A program made the position numbers and the translations under genes. The notes below the pieces were generated by a model, which made no database searches, had not been told where the DNA came from, and was given only the letters and a program-made list of their open reading frames with translations. 64,000 nucleotides of DNA from Bin5 sp022821545 (GTDB lineage Bacteria; Chloroflexota; Anaerolineae; Caldilineales; Caldilineaceae): assembly GCA_963664085.2 (NCBI GenBank), contig CAXXLO010000002.1, forward strand, positions 4,898,001 to 4,962,000. The letters run 5' to 3'. This document shows, one piece after another, positions 1 through 8,275 of this stretch. Every line of letters begins with the position of its first letter. Position 1 is the stretch's first letter.

Positions 1-268
1 AAGCGTGATTCTCGACCACGGCGCAGGTCTGTTTACGGGGTACTGGCATTTGCAGGAGACGCTTGTCGCCCCGGGGGAGAAGGTTCAGGCCGGGGACCCG
101 ATTGGGCTGGTTGGAACAACGGGACGCAGTACCGGCGAGCATCTTCATTGGGAGCTGCGCATTTACGGGGTTGCCGTGGATCCGATGCCCTTCCTGACGC
201 GCCCCCTACTGGCGAATCCGTCCACTGTTGAATCGGAGGCAGTCCAGGACGCTGAAAATGGTCAGTGA
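1..268 (+). CDS. M23 family metallopeptidase, C-terminal fragment
   Basis: Only the last ~88 codons are in the window. The reading frame is open to the left edge, so the GTG at position 5 is not a true start. The visible part is the end of a lysostaphin-type (M23) domain: a G-x-x-x-G-W/Y-H-L strand, an A-P-G-E-x-V-x-A-G-D-x-I-G segment, and the zinc-binding H-L-H box in GEHLHWELRI, followed by a V-D-P-M-P-F-L end typical of the family. Members cleave peptide cross-links in peptidoglycan outside the cytoplasm. The missing upstream part should carry the signal peptide and the first zinc motif (HxxxD). Domain assignment is firm; substrate and full architecture cannot be seen. Confidence 0.85.
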   Translation, partial: SVILDHGAGLFTGYWHLQETLVAPGEKVQAGDPIGLVGTTGRSTGEHLHWELRIYGVAVDPMPFLTRPLLANPSTVESEAVQDAENGQ

Positions 269-373
269 AAAGAGTGGGAATTCAGGGGAAGTGGACTCTG
301 TTGCATTCACTGCCAGGACGGAGCTGAGCAGCCGCTGAATCTCGGAGCTTCTCGTCATACATCGCTTAAGAAC

Positions 374-406
374 GCAAAAGAGCGCCGACCATGGGGCCGG
401 CGCTCT
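374..406 (-). terminator. intrinsic terminator after rplY
   Basis: Perfect 9-bp inverted repeat (agagcgccg at 379-387, cggcgctct at 398-406). On the minus strand it is followed by TTTTG and more T-rich sequence. It lies just beyond the rplY stop codon, so it fits as that gene's Rho-independent terminator. Confidence 0.75.
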
Positions 407-428
407 CGACAATGCGGTGGAAAGAGAG

Positions 429-1085
429 TTATTCTTCTTCGTCCTCTTCTTCTCGTCCTCTGCCGATTACCTCCGGCTCGACATCGGTATCCAGGAGTTC
501 CTCTTCCTCCATCTCCTCCTCCTCGCTGATAGCGGCGCGGGAGAGAATCAGGCTGCAGATCGGTTCGTCTGCATCGGAAATGTAGGATACACCGGTGATC
601 GCTGGCAGGTCCGCGACAGTTATCGGCGGATTTTCAGGCAATTCCAGGCGGGATACATCGACTTCGATTAAGGCCGGAATGTCGGCGGGCAACGCTTCGA
701 TCTCGACACTGTCCATCGACTGTACCATCACCAGATCGGCGCTGACGGTGACGGCCCCCACCGTTACCAGGGGTACGCTCACCTGCTGGGTCTCGGACAT
801 GTTGACAGTATAGAAGTCGGCGTGCAGCAGGTTGTGCCGCACAGGGTGTCGCTGGATTTCCCTGACAAGGACGTTGAAATCTTCGCCTTCCAGGTCAACC
901 TTTACGAGTTGCGAATTGCCTCCATCGCTCAACACTCGCTCAAACTCTGCGTCTTCTACCTGGGCGTTTCGCGGCGGGTCGCCGCCACCGTAGATGACAA
1001 CAGGGACAATTCCTTCGGGCCGGAGCCGGCGTACTTTGCGGCCGGTGATGCTGCGGGCGTTGGCGCTCAGTGTAAGTACTGACAT
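429..1085 (-). CDS. rplY: 50S ribosomal protein L25/TL5/CTC
   Basis: Binds 5S rRNA in the large ribosomal subunit. The 218-residue protein starts MSVLTLSANARS, followed by the family-typical G-R-x-V-R-R-L-R-x-E-G-x-V-P-V-V-I-Y-G segment and the H-P-V-R-H-N-L-L-H-A-D-F-Y box at about residues 80-95. A C-terminal beta domain of the CTC/TL5 type follows. The last ~30 residues are a very acidic, Glu-rich tail, an unusual extension seen in several long L25 proteins. I chose the ATG at 1085 because the L25 core begins there and a purine-rich AAAGAAAG precedes it; an in-frame extension to 1184 has no family match. A terminator follows at 374-406. Confidence 0.93.
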   Translation of the reverse strand: MSVLTLSANARSITGRKVRRLRPEGIVPVVIYGGGDPPRNAQVEDAEFERVLSDGGNSQLVKVDLEGEDFNVLVREIQRHPVRHNLLHADFYTVNMSETQQVSVPLVTVGAVTVSADLVMVQSMDSVEIEALPADIPALIEVDVSRLELPENPPITVADLPAITGVSYISDADEPICSLILSRAAISEEEEMEEEELLDTDVEPEVIGRGREEEDEEE

Positions 1086-1205
1086 CTTTCTTTGGCTCAC
1101 TCTTCCTTTATATTTCGCGGTTTTTCGATCTGAGAAACTGCTTTGACACCGGCCTTGGGACAGACCCACGGCGCCTTCCCTCATCCGTTAATCATCGTCT
1201 ACTGC

Positions 1206-1688
1206 CTACTGCGCGCTCTCTTTTTGTGAGCCTCGTTTGCGCGAAAACAGGCCGCGCAGCAGCATCACGACCAAGCCGAATCCGGCTCCCATGGCCAGCG
1301 CGGAGAGGGGCGAAAAGGTTGACTTGACGTTGCCCTCCACTTTTCCGGCCACCACAAACCAGGTGCATAACTCCTCTGCCTTCAACCGGCCAGTCGCGAG
1401 AAAACCAATGTTGCCACTCTGGACGGTGACTTGCTCGCTGGCAGAAAACCCGATCGCGGCTTCGCGCATGTCAAGCGATTTCGTCTGCACGAATCCGGCC
1501 GCAGCGTTGGACATGTTCAGCGCTTGCGCTTGGACAGTGCGGGCCGCGGAGTCCGCCATGGAGACGTGACCACCTTGAACTCTTCCAACACTGGAGTCCT
1601 TCAAATCGATTCGCTCCCCCTCCAGATCTTCACTCAAATTGGCCGCGGCCTCTTCCAAAGGGTTAGCATCCGACTTCTCTTCAGCCAT
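1206..1688 (-). CDS. tail-anchored protein with six 15-residue repeats, unknown function
   Basis: 160 residues, no family recognised. An acidic N-terminus (1-27) leads into six consecutive 15-residue units at 28-42, 43-57, 58-72, 73-87, 88-102 and 103-117. Each carries a hydrophobic residue at position 2 and again at the end, with small residues and a V/G-F pair in the middle. This period suggests a beta-solenoid, in the style of bactofilins. A single membrane segment lies at about 128-146, followed by a basic R-K-R tail, so the repeat body is probably cytoplasmic and anchored at its C-terminus. The start at 1688 has a perfect AGGAGG 5 nt upstream, and a full-consensus promoter lies at 1738-1766. 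Expression is likely strong; the role is unknown. Confidence 0.75.
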   Translation of the reverse strand: MAEEKSDANPLEEAAANLSEDLEGERIDLKDSSVGRVQGGHVSMADSAARTVQAQALNMSNAAAGFVQTKSLDMREAAIGFSASEQVTVQSGNIGFLATGRLKAEELCTWFVVAGKVEGNVKSTFSPLSALAMGAGFGLVVMLLRGLFSRKRGSQKESAQ

Positions 1689-1737
1689 GTCCGCCTCCTA
1701 TGCTGGTACCCGTCATTCGGTATGGCACAGATTCATC

Positions 1738-1766
1738 ATTATAGCCAGCACCGCATTTCCTGTCAA
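1738..1766 (-). promoter_or_regulatory. consensus sigma-70 promoter for the repeat protein
   Basis: On the minus strand TTGACA (1761-1766) and TATAAT (1738-1743) are separated by exactly 17 nt. Both hexamers match the housekeeping consensus perfectly. The predicted start is about 1731, giving a ~40-nt leader to the ATG at 1688. Confidence 0.85.
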
Positions 1767-1824
1767 AAAAAGGGGCTTGCCTGGGTTGTCCGGGCGTAAA
1801 GCCTCTTGACTCTTGCCGTATGTC

Positions 1825-2598
1825 CTATCGGAACTCGTACGTGATCTGCAACTGCATCGTCAAGCTCAGTTCGCCGGGGCTGATAGGACCGGAGCCCCCT
1901 CCCATCTCGGCCGCCGCCATTCTTGAGAAGTTCCCACCGAAGAAGCCGCCGCCCTGTCCGATGATCTCGCTGATTCCCATCACTTCCCCAACGCCCACGC
2001 CGATAATGTCGGCCAGCTCTTCCGCCTTTTCAAAGGCGTCCGCTACCGCCCTTGCACGCGCTTCAGACTCAACCAAGGCTGGGTCCGCCAAGCTGAAATC
2101 GACACCATAGATGTTGTTTGCGCCGGAGTCGATCGCCGCATCCAGGACATCTCCGATACTCTCCAAATCACGAATTGTAATGGTAACCATATTGCTCACT
2201 CGATAGCGCACTGCGTCCTCATCCAGCAGACCGCCAGGCCCAAAGTTCTCGGCAAAGATGCTGAAGTATCTGGTCTGAATGTCCGTTTCATCTATATTCT
2301 GGGACAGCAGGGCGGCCTGGACGTCTTCCATAATTGTTTGGGCGGCAATGCTGGCTTCTCTCACTGTCGGTCTTACCACCTCCACGCCGATCGAGGCAGT
2401 AGCAATGTCAGGTTCGATGCTGACCGTGCCTTCTCCTACCACCGTTACCGAATGGGAGTTAGGGACGCTGAGCCTCTCCTCCCGGGCCATCGCCGCCGGG
2501 GTCGGTGACGCGGTGTTTACTATGAACGCGGCTATCAGCAACAGGGTCGTCGTCACCACCAAGCCAATCGCCGCATTTGCCTTAAATTTGCCCTCCAT
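1825..2598 (-). CDS. SIMPL domain-containing protein (DUF541)
   Basis: 257 residues from the ATG at 2598, which has AGGGGG about 9 nt upstream; an in-frame TTG at 2628 has no such site. Residues ~7-28 form a hydrophobic signal anchor, so the body is extracytoplasmic. The start of the folded part has the DUF541/SIMPL pattern: V-V-G-E-G-T-V-x-x-x-P-D-x-A-x-x-x-x-G-V-E, a long helix with Q-x-I-M-x-x-V, then the I-Q-T-R-Y-F-S and Y-R-V-S-N-M-V-T-I-T-I-R segments. Family members (BP26, YggE) are periplasmic or surface proteins of poorly defined role, sometimes linked to oxidative stress. A short G-G-G-F-F-G-G-N stretch precedes the last strand. Confidence 0.85.
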   Translation of the reverse strand: MEGKFKANAAIGLVVTTTLLLIAAFIVNTASPTPAAMAREERLSVPNSHSVTVVGEGTVSIEPDIATASIGVEVVRPTVREASIAAQTIMEDVQAALLSQNIDETDIQTRYFSIFAENFGPGGLLDEDAVRYRVSNMVTITIRDLESIGDVLDAAIDSGANNIYGVDFSLADPALVESEARARAVADAFEKAEELADIIGVGVGEVMGISEIIGQGGGFFGGNFSRMAAAEMGGGSGPISPGELSLTMQLQITYEFR

Positions 2599-2763
2599 TT
2601 TGCCGTTCCCCCTTGAAACGAAAGTCAACTGTTACACCATAGACGAGGTCTGTTCAACATCTATGACGACGTTGCAGCCGAAAGAGTTTCATTTTCCCCG
2701 GAACTGACCTTTCTCGCTCCGGGTTCTTCTGATTCTTTTGCGTGTGATAGGATCGTCTCTATC

Positions 2764-5019
2764 ATGCCTTCACGACTCTGGACATCTCCAAGCCAGCTCT
2801 TGATATTGGCGCTGCTCTTTGTGTTCGGGGCGGCAGGCTGGCTGCTCTCCGCCGGCGGCGAGTCCGAAAGTCCGGCTGCCGCTGCCGCGGTGGACCGACT
2901 CCGCAGCGGCGCGGTCGCTTCGATGGACAGCCCTGCCTTCGAGTTCCAACCTGGCTGGAAGGTCTCTGTCGGGGGGGCCGATACGACTGAGCCGGACCAA
3001 CCATGGACGCAGCCTTCGGGGCGAATGGCATTCCAGTACAGTGGCCGTGAACTCGCGCTGCAGTTAGCCCTGGGCGACTATTGGGGCTACATCTTCGTAT
3101 CTGTGGACGGCCGTCCCGCCAACCGCTTGCCCGTCATTCAGGGAAACCTTGACAGCCTGGGCCAACCCGGCGGCTACCGGCCTCTTTTTGCTCCGGAGAA
3201 GCAGACCGCAGTCGGTCCGGCTCCAGAGTGGATTGTCGTACACAGCGCCTTGACCGACGGCCCTCACGACGTCGCAGTCGAGGTGTGGCGTGGGTGGGAC
3301 CAGACCGTACTGCGCGGCGCGGCCGTGGACTCGATACCCTCCCGTCCCAGGCCGCAGTGGCCGGCTGTTCTTCTGGCCTTGACAGGAGGCTGGCTGGCTA
3401 TCACCGCCCTGGTCGTATACGTCGGCAACGCAGCGGCGGCGAAAATCCGGCCCGGCGATCCCTCTTCTTCGGCCGCGCACAGGCTGCTCGGATCCAGGGA
3501 CTCCGGTATTGTGCAGGATTGGGCGCGCCGCATTTCCTCACTGGAGGATTTCCTACCCTGGAACATCGCCGTTGGCCTGGCCGCCGCAAGCGTCGCAATG
3601 ATAGGAGGCGGCACATTAGCCGGGAACTGGCTGGTCGCGGACGCAGGGCTGGTATTGCTCGGCTTTGTCGGGTTGCAGCGGCCTATTCTTTGGACGGGTA
3701 CACTCCTCTTCGGGTTGCCATTCTATCTCCACCCGCTACCCATCCTTCCGGGACGGGCGTTGAACCTGGTCGAAATCGGCGTCTACGGGGGTTTGGGGCT
3801 GATTCTGGCAAGGTTCATTATCCTGCGCGGCCTCGTGAGAAGCTCAGAACAGAAGGCTTTTGCCCTTGACGCACGCCACCGGCTCTTCTTCACTCTTGTC
3901 TCGTTCGCCCTCGTCGCCGCATTCGCGGCCGAGCAACAAGGTGTCGCGCTGCGTGAATGGAGGACACTTTTCCTCAGTGCCGGTCTCTTTGCCCTTTTGT
4001 TACATGAGACATTTCGCAACGCCGCAGACGGCAAGTCCGCCCGCACTTTTCTGGCGCTCTGCTGGCTGGCTGGCGGCGCGTTCGTCGCCTGCGCCGGCCT
4101 CTGGCAGTACGTGACGGAGCAGAACATCATCCAGGCAGAAGGCGTCAACCGAGTGCGGGCTTTTTACGGCTCCCCCAATAACCTCGGTCTTTACCTGGAG
4201 CGGAGCGCGGCGATGGGTCTGGCGCTGGCTATTTTCGGGGGGTGGTCAGCCGGAGGCGGGAGAAGCGGAGACAGGCTGTCCTGGCGAGAGAGATTCCCCC
4301 TCATCGGATCCTGGAAGAGCGCCCCTCTCCTGGCGCGCAGCGCACTGCTCCTTACCCTTCCTCAACTGCTGGCGCTGCTTCTGACTTTCAGCAAGGGGGC
4401 GATCTTTCTTGGTCTTCCGGCATTGCTGCTCGCTCTGGCCATCGCGGGGAGGCGCCTGCTTGCCGCACCGGGCATTGCGCTGCCGAGGCGATATGGCTGG
4501 GGCCTGGCCGCCGTGGCAGCGGCTATGGTATTGGGGTTGATCCCGTTCCTGGGCACTGAACGGTTCCGCAGCCTGCTGGACTTCAGCGCGGAAGGCACAG
4601 CCGGCATTCGTCTCAGCCTCTGGCGCAGCAGCGTACAGATGGCCCTGGAACATTTGTGGCTGGGCGTCGGGCCGGACAACTTTCTTTACAGGTACCGCAG
4701 CGAATACATTCTGCCCGCGGCCTGGCGCGATCCCAGCCTTAACCACCCCCATAACGTCGTTCTCGACTGGTGGACGCGTCTTGGTCTGCCGGGCCTTGCT
4801 CTGGCCGCGGCCTGGTTGGCCTTGGGGGTCCGCTCCCTTTGGAAGGCGGCGACCGCCGATGCCATCGCCGTCGGCGCACTGGGCGCGGCTGCGGCCGCGT
4901 TGGGGCACGGATTGATCGACGCCTCCTACGCTCTGCCCGATCTTCTCTTTGTGTGGGTATTTCTGCTGCACCTGTACCCGCCGCCGGCCGCGGAGAAGTC
5001 TGCGGCCGGTCCAGGATAG
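2764..5019 (+). CDS. O-antigen ligase family membrane protein
   Basis: A 751-residue polytopic protein. Residues ~8-30 are a first membrane segment and ~35-190 a soluble, probably extracytoplasmic domain. From ~200 onward there are many hydrophobic segments. Near residue 640 the Wzy_C/WaaL signature appears: G-V-G-P-D-N-F-L, then N-H-P-H-N-x-x-L-D-W-W-T-R-L-G-L-P-G-L at about 658. In this family the conserved loop residues transfer lipid-linked glycans to an acceptor. The gene is monocistronic, convergent with the phosphotransferase at 5087. Whether it ligates O-antigen, teichuronic-type polymers or protein-linked glycans cannot be told. The soluble head makes it longer than classical WaaL (about 400 residues). 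Confidence 0.85.
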   Translation: MPSRLWTSPSQLLILALLFVFGAAGWLLSAGGESESPAAAAAVDRLRSGAVASMDSPAFEFQPGWKVSVGGADTTEPDQPWTQPSGRMAFQYSGRELALQLALGDYWGYIFVSVDGRPANRLPVIQGNLDSLGQPGGYRPLFAPEKQTAVGPAPEWIVVHSALTDGPHDVAVEVWRGWDQTVLRGAAVDSIPSRPRPQWPAVLLALTGGWLAITALVVYVGNAAAAKIRPGDPSSSAAHRLLGSRDSGIVQDWARRISSLEDFLPWNIAVGLAAASVAMIGGGTLAGNWLVADAGLVLLGFVGLQRPILWTGTLLFGLPFYLHPLPILPGRALNLVEIGVYGGLGLILARFIILRGLVRSSEQKAFALDARHRLFFTLVSFALVAAFAAEQQGVALREWRTLFLSAGLFALLLHETFRNAADGKSARTFLALCWLAGGAFVACAGLWQYVTEQNIIQAEGVNRVRAFYGSPNNLGLYLERSAAMGLALAIFGGWSAGGGRSGDRLSWRERFPLIGSWKSAPLLARSALLLTLPQLLALLLTFSKGAIFLGLPALLLALAIAGRRLLAAPGIALPRRYGWGLAAVAAAMVLGLIPFLGTERFRSLLDFSAEGTAGIRLSLWRSSVQMALEHLWLGVGPDNFLYRYRSEYILPAAWRDPSLNHPHNVVLDWWTRLGLPGLALAAAWLALGVRSLWKAATADAIAVGALGAAAAALGHGLIDASYALPDLLFVWVFLLHLYPPPAAEKSAAGPG

Positions 5020-5086
5020 CCCGCCTGCAAGTTCACGTTAGCGCAACTGCCGTCTTACCGAGCGCTGAGGGCGTGGAGGTACACAT

Positions 5087-5992
5087 TCACAACGCCCGCA
5101 GACGGCGCAGACTCCAGCGATACGTGTGGTTGTCGGAGACTTTGCAGTCGCTGAAGCGCAAACTGTAGAAGGTATAGTAGAGGTCGATGCGCTTCCAGCT
5201 ACAGTGACCATAACGCGCGTCGATCTGTGCGCGCAGGTATTCGTAATCTGCCTCGGTTACGAAGTCGTAGATCCGCCAGAAATAGTAGGCGCCAGCCAAA
5301 TCCACGAGCGGGTCGCCGATCAGCGTCAGCGGACTGAAATCAACGACGGCCGTCAGAGTTCCGCGCTCGTCACACAAGACATTGCCGGGGAAGTAGTCGC
5401 CATGCACGAGGCACTTGCGCGGGTGGAGGGGCAGATCGCTGAGTTCCCGGTAGAACCGTTCCACGATCCGATCCAGCTCGGCCAGGTCCTCCTGCAAATC
5501 GGCATAGGATTGTGTCAGGGTTGCCTCGATGCGCGCCCGCAGGTAGTTAGGCCAGGTGTCGGATGTAATCTCCTCCGCTTCGTTCAGTGGTTCGCCAAAT
5601 GGCAGATGCGGCAGATGGACGGCATGCAAAGGGGGAAGTCCATCCAAAAAGGATTCGATTGCACTGCGACGTTCGGGAGCGGACAGACGGGGGAAGACTT
5701 CAGCAAAGTCCAGTCCGGGAAGGCGCCGTTCGACATGAAAGTGTACGTCTCTGACGGCACCGTATTCGTAGATGAGGGGTACTGCAAATGGGAAGGCGTA
5801 TCCCTGAAGCTGCTCCGTAAAGCGCTGCAATTGAGGGAGATATTCCCGCTCTTGCCGGCCGTTGTGGATTTTCAGCACGCGCCCGCCGCCAATGTCGTAT
5901 AAGGAGGAAGTCATTCCTCTCCCCAGGAGCGAGGCGTCATTGATTTTCAGATGGCTCAAGACGTCAGCCAGCTTGGCACGCTCGGACTTCAT
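5087..5992 (-). CDS. APH/ChoK-family phosphotransferase
   Basis: A 301-residue kinase-like protein. It shows the small-molecule kinase catalytic loop H-G-D-Y-F-P-G-N-V-L (HxDxxxxN) and the metal-binding D of V-V-D-F-S, followed by G-D-P-L-V-D-L-A. The N-terminal lobe has a G-R-G-M-T-S-S-L-Y-D-I nucleotide loop and a V-L-K-I-H lysine. Such enzymes phosphorylate aminoglycosides, choline, homoserine or sugars; the substrate is not predictable here. The ATG overlaps the stop of the TlpA-like gene by 4 nt (ATGA), so the two are translationally coupled and form the end of a gnd-led operon. No resistance role is implied. Confidence 0.82.
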   Translation of the reverse strand: MKSERAKLADVLSHLKINDASLLGRGMTSSLYDIGGGRVLKIHNGRQEREYLPQLQRFTEQLQGYAFPFAVPLIYEYGAVRDVHFHVERRLPGLDFAEVFPRLSAPERRSAIESFLDGLPPLHAVHLPHLPFGEPLNEAEEITSDTWPNYLRARIEATLTQSYADLQEDLAELDRIVERFYRELSDLPLHPRKCLVHGDYFPGNVLCDERGTLTAVVDFSPLTLIGDPLVDLAGAYYFWRIYDFVTEADYEYLRAQIDARYGHCSWKRIDLYYTFYSLRFSDCKVSDNHTYRWSLRRLRAL

Positions 5993-6633
5993 GGCAGAAT
6001 TTCAGCGATTCGTTCCGCCAGGATCACGCTATTCATTTCTCCCGACCATACCCCGCGAATGATGCCCTCAGCATCGATAAAGTAGGTGAGCGGGAGCCCC
6101 TGAACGTTGTAGCGCCGCCCCACCTCCAGAGAGCTGTCCAGAAGAATCTCGAGCCCTGAATTGCTGCCGGCCTGACCCCCAATTTCATTCAGAAAGCGGG
6201 CTATGGTGTCGGAGTTCTCACCCTGGTTCACCCCCAGGAACAGTACGCAGTCCAATCCCTGGTCCCGGTCTACGCCATTCTGCCGGTCCTCTCCGTCCAT
6301 TTGGCCCTGCGCCACGCAACCGCCGTGCCGCGCGGCAGCGGCTTGCAAGGCCGGAAACTCGCGGCGGCAAGGGCCGCACCAGGTCGCCCAAAAGTTCAGG
6401 ACAACCGGCCTACCCATTGCCGCTGAAAGGAAGAACCGATCCCCTGGTTCGCCGGCCGTATTGAAGAATGGCAGCGTGAAATCGGGGGCCGGGTGGTGCA
6501 AGGCCGGCCGCGGCGTAGTGAAGGTAGACGCGTCGATGGGCGGACGGCTGATCCAGATCCATCCGGCGCCCAACAGGAGGATGAAAGGGATTGCCGCGTG
6601 CCAGCGGTTAATCAACTGACGTCCTGCTCCCAC
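5989..6633 (-). CDS. TlpA-like membrane-anchored thiol-disulfide oxidoreductase
   Basis: 214 residues. An N-terminal membrane segment (about 13-29) precedes a thioredoxin fold facing outside. The active site is W-C-G-P-C, with cysteines at residues 86 and 89 in the N-F-W-A-T-W-C-G-P-C-R-R-E-F-P context. The cis-proline loop is G-L-P-L-T-Y-F-I-D. These features match TlpA/ResA-type reductases that reduce apocytochromes or other extracytoplasmic thiols. The start is GTG at 6633, inside the last 22 nt of gnd, and the stop overlaps the phosphotransferase start. No cytochrome c maturation genes are near, so the partner is unknown. Confidence 0.85.
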   Translation of the reverse strand: MGAGRQLINRWHAAIPFILLLGAGWIWISRPPIDASTFTTPRPALHHPAPDFTLPFFNTAGEPGDRFFLSAAMGRPVVLNFWATWCGPCRREFPALQAAAARHGGCVAQGQMDGEDRQNGVDRDQGLDCVLFLGVNQGENSDTIARFLNEIGGQAGSNSGLEILLDSSLEVGRRYNVQGLPLTYFIDAEGIIRGVWSGEMNSVILAERIAEILP

Positions 6634-8051
6634 TCACTGTGAAAGATGCCCTCCCGGTCCGTGCGTTCGTAGGTGTGTGCGCCAAAGAAGTCCCGCTGCG
6701 CCTGTATCAGGTTGGCCGGCAGACGCGCGCTGCGATAGCTGTCATAGTAGGCCAGGCTGGCGCTGAAGGCCGGAGTCGGGATGCCTCTCGCAACGGCCAG
6801 CTGGATCACTTTCCGCCACGCCGGCAGCCTCTGAGTCACCGCCGCCCTAAACTCACTGTCCAGCAGCAGGTTCGTCAACGCCGGGTTGCGGTTGTAGGCA
6901 TCGGTAATGCGGTTGAGAAATCGGGCCCTAATGATGCAGCCGGACCGCCAGATGGCGGCAATTTCACCTAGATTCAGCCCGTAGTCGTACTCCTCGCTTG
7001 CTTGTCTCAGCAGCGCCATTCCCTGTGCGTAGGCACTGATCTTGCTTGCGTACAAAGCGTCACGCGTCGCGTCTATCAACTCCTGGCGGTCACCCTCATA
7101 GGTCTGCGTTTCAGGACCCGGCAGCTGCGCGGATGCGGCGATTCGCTCCTCCTTCAACGACGAGATGATGCGGCCGGTTACCGCGCTGTTGATGGTTGGA
7201 ATCGGCGCGCCTACGTCCATGGCGTTCTGGCTGGTCCACTTGCCAGTTCCCTTCTGTTGGGCTTTGTCGAGCACCATGTCCACCAGCGGGCGGCCGCTCT
7301 CCTCGTCCAGACGCACGAATATCCTGCTTGTAATCTCAATCAGAAAGCTATCCAATTCCCCTTCATTCCACTCGGCGAATACTTCGGCAAGCTCACTTGC
7401 GCTCAGCCCCAGGACTTGCTGCAGAATGTCATACGCCTCTGCAATGAGCTGCATGTCCCCGTATTCGATGCCATTGTGAACCATCTTCACATAGTGGCCT
7501 GCGCCGCCGCGCCCTATGTAGCTGACACACGGTTCGCCGTCTTCATCGGCTTTGGCGGAGATTGCCCGCAGCATCGGTCCAACCGCTTCCCACCCCTCGG
7601 CGGCGCCGCCGGGCATGATCGACGGCCCCCAGAGTGCGCCTTCCTCTCCTCCGCTGACACCGACCCCCATGTAAACCAGGCCTTTGGCCGTCAACTCCCG
7701 GCTGCGCCGCTCAGTGTCCGGAAAGTAGCTGTTACCGCCGTCCATGACGATATCGCCCTCGTCCAGCAGGGGTACAAGGGCGTCCAGCACGGCGTCAACG
7801 GGCTGGCCGGCCTGAACCATCAGCAGTACACGGCGGGGCCGCACGAGATTCGCCACCACTTCCTCCAGCGTCACCGCGGGGATCAGGTTTTTGCCAGAGT
7901 GCCCGGCCGCGAATTCGGTCATTTTGGACGTGGTGCGATTGTGAACAACGACATTGTAGCCGTTGCGCTCCAGGTTGAGCACCAGATTCTGTCCCATCAC
8001 GGCCAGGCCGGAAACGGCAATATCCCCACGAGGGGCTGTGGCACTGCTCAT
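6612..8051 (-). CDS. gnd: 6-phosphogluconate dehydrogenase, decarboxylating
   Basis: 479 residues, normal length. It oxidises and decarboxylates 6-phosphogluconate to ribulose 5-phosphate in the oxidative pentose phosphate pathway. Visible signatures are the N-terminal Rossmann motif G-L-A-V-M-G-x-N-L with an N-R-T dinucleotide-phosphate loop (NADP type), the substrate box V-S-G-G-E-E-G-A-x-x-G-P-S-I-M-P-G-G, the catalytic G-x-G-H-Y-V-K-M-V-H-N-G-I-E-Y-G-D-M helix, and K-G-T-G-K-W-T. The ATG at 8051 has AAGGAG 8 nt upstream. It leads the gnd/TlpA/phosphotransferase operon. A possible extended -10 promoter lies at 8102-8107. Confidence 0.96.
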   Translation of the reverse strand: MSSATAPRGDIAVSGLAVMGQNLVLNLERNGYNVVVHNRTTSKMTEFAAGHSGKNLIPAVTLEEVVANLVRPRRVLLMVQAGQPVDAVLDALVPLLDEGDIVMDGGNSYFPDTERRSRELTAKGLVYMGVGVSGGEEGALWGPSIMPGGAAEGWEAVGPMLRAISAKADEDGEPCVSYIGRGGAGHYVKMVHNGIEYGDMQLIAEAYDILQQVLGLSASELAEVFAEWNEGELDSFLIEITSRIFVRLDEESGRPLVDMVLDKAQQKGTGKWTSQNAMDVGAPIPTINSAVTGRIISSLKEERIAASAQLPGPETQTYEGDRQELIDATRDALYASKISAYAQGMALLRQASEEYDYGLNLGEIAAIWRSGCIIRARFLNRITDAYNRNPALTNLLLDSEFRAAVTQRLPAWRKVIQLAVARGIPTPAFSASLAYYDSYRSARLPANLIQAQRDFFGAHTYERTDREGIFHSEWEQDVS

Positions 8052-8098
8052 TGGTTGTCTCCTTATGAAGGTGCGCCTTCACTCTTCGGAAATTCCTG

Positions 8099-8110
8099 CA
8101 CAGTATAGCA
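8099..8110 (-). promoter_or_regulatory. possible extended -10 promoter for gnd
   Basis: On the minus strand TATACT (8102-8107) is preceded by TGC, an extended -10 element. No convincing -35 hexamer is present at 16-18 nt. A 10-bp palindrome gacagctgtc lies immediately upstream. The leader to gnd would be ~45 nt. Confidence 0.4.
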
Positions 8111-8228
8111 GACAGCTGTCGGATCAGAGGATTTTTTTGTCCCCTCGGATTAAGCGAGGACCGTCATCAGCAGCTCGAAAGCTTAAGAAATCAGACATGA
8201 TGGCTTAAGCATTCCGGCATGGACTCCT

Positions 8229-8257
8229 TTGCCCCGGCACTTCCCATGTGATAACAT
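8229..8257 (+). promoter_or_regulatory. possible promoter of the purH leader
   Basis: TTGCCC (8229-8234) and TAACAT (8252-8257) are 17 nt apart. Each matches four of six consensus bases, and TGA before the -10 makes it an extended element. The predicted start near 8264 is just ahead of the ZTP riboswitch. Confidence 0.45.
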
Positions 8258-8275
8258 GCAAAGCAATCAGGGATG

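Noticed and set aside
4246..4971. 241-codon minus-strand ORF
   Set aside because: Antisense to the O-antigen ligase gene, low-complexity Gln/Arg/Pro composition, no motif.
7002..8108. 368-codon plus-strand ORF
   Set aside because: Antisense to gnd, whose motifs are complete. No family character; a G+C-driven shadow frame.
8140..8165. CCTCG/CGAGG hairpin next to a T-run upstream of gnd
   Set aside because: The T-run lies before the stem on the plus strand and becomes an A-run after it on the minus strand, so neither orientation terminates.
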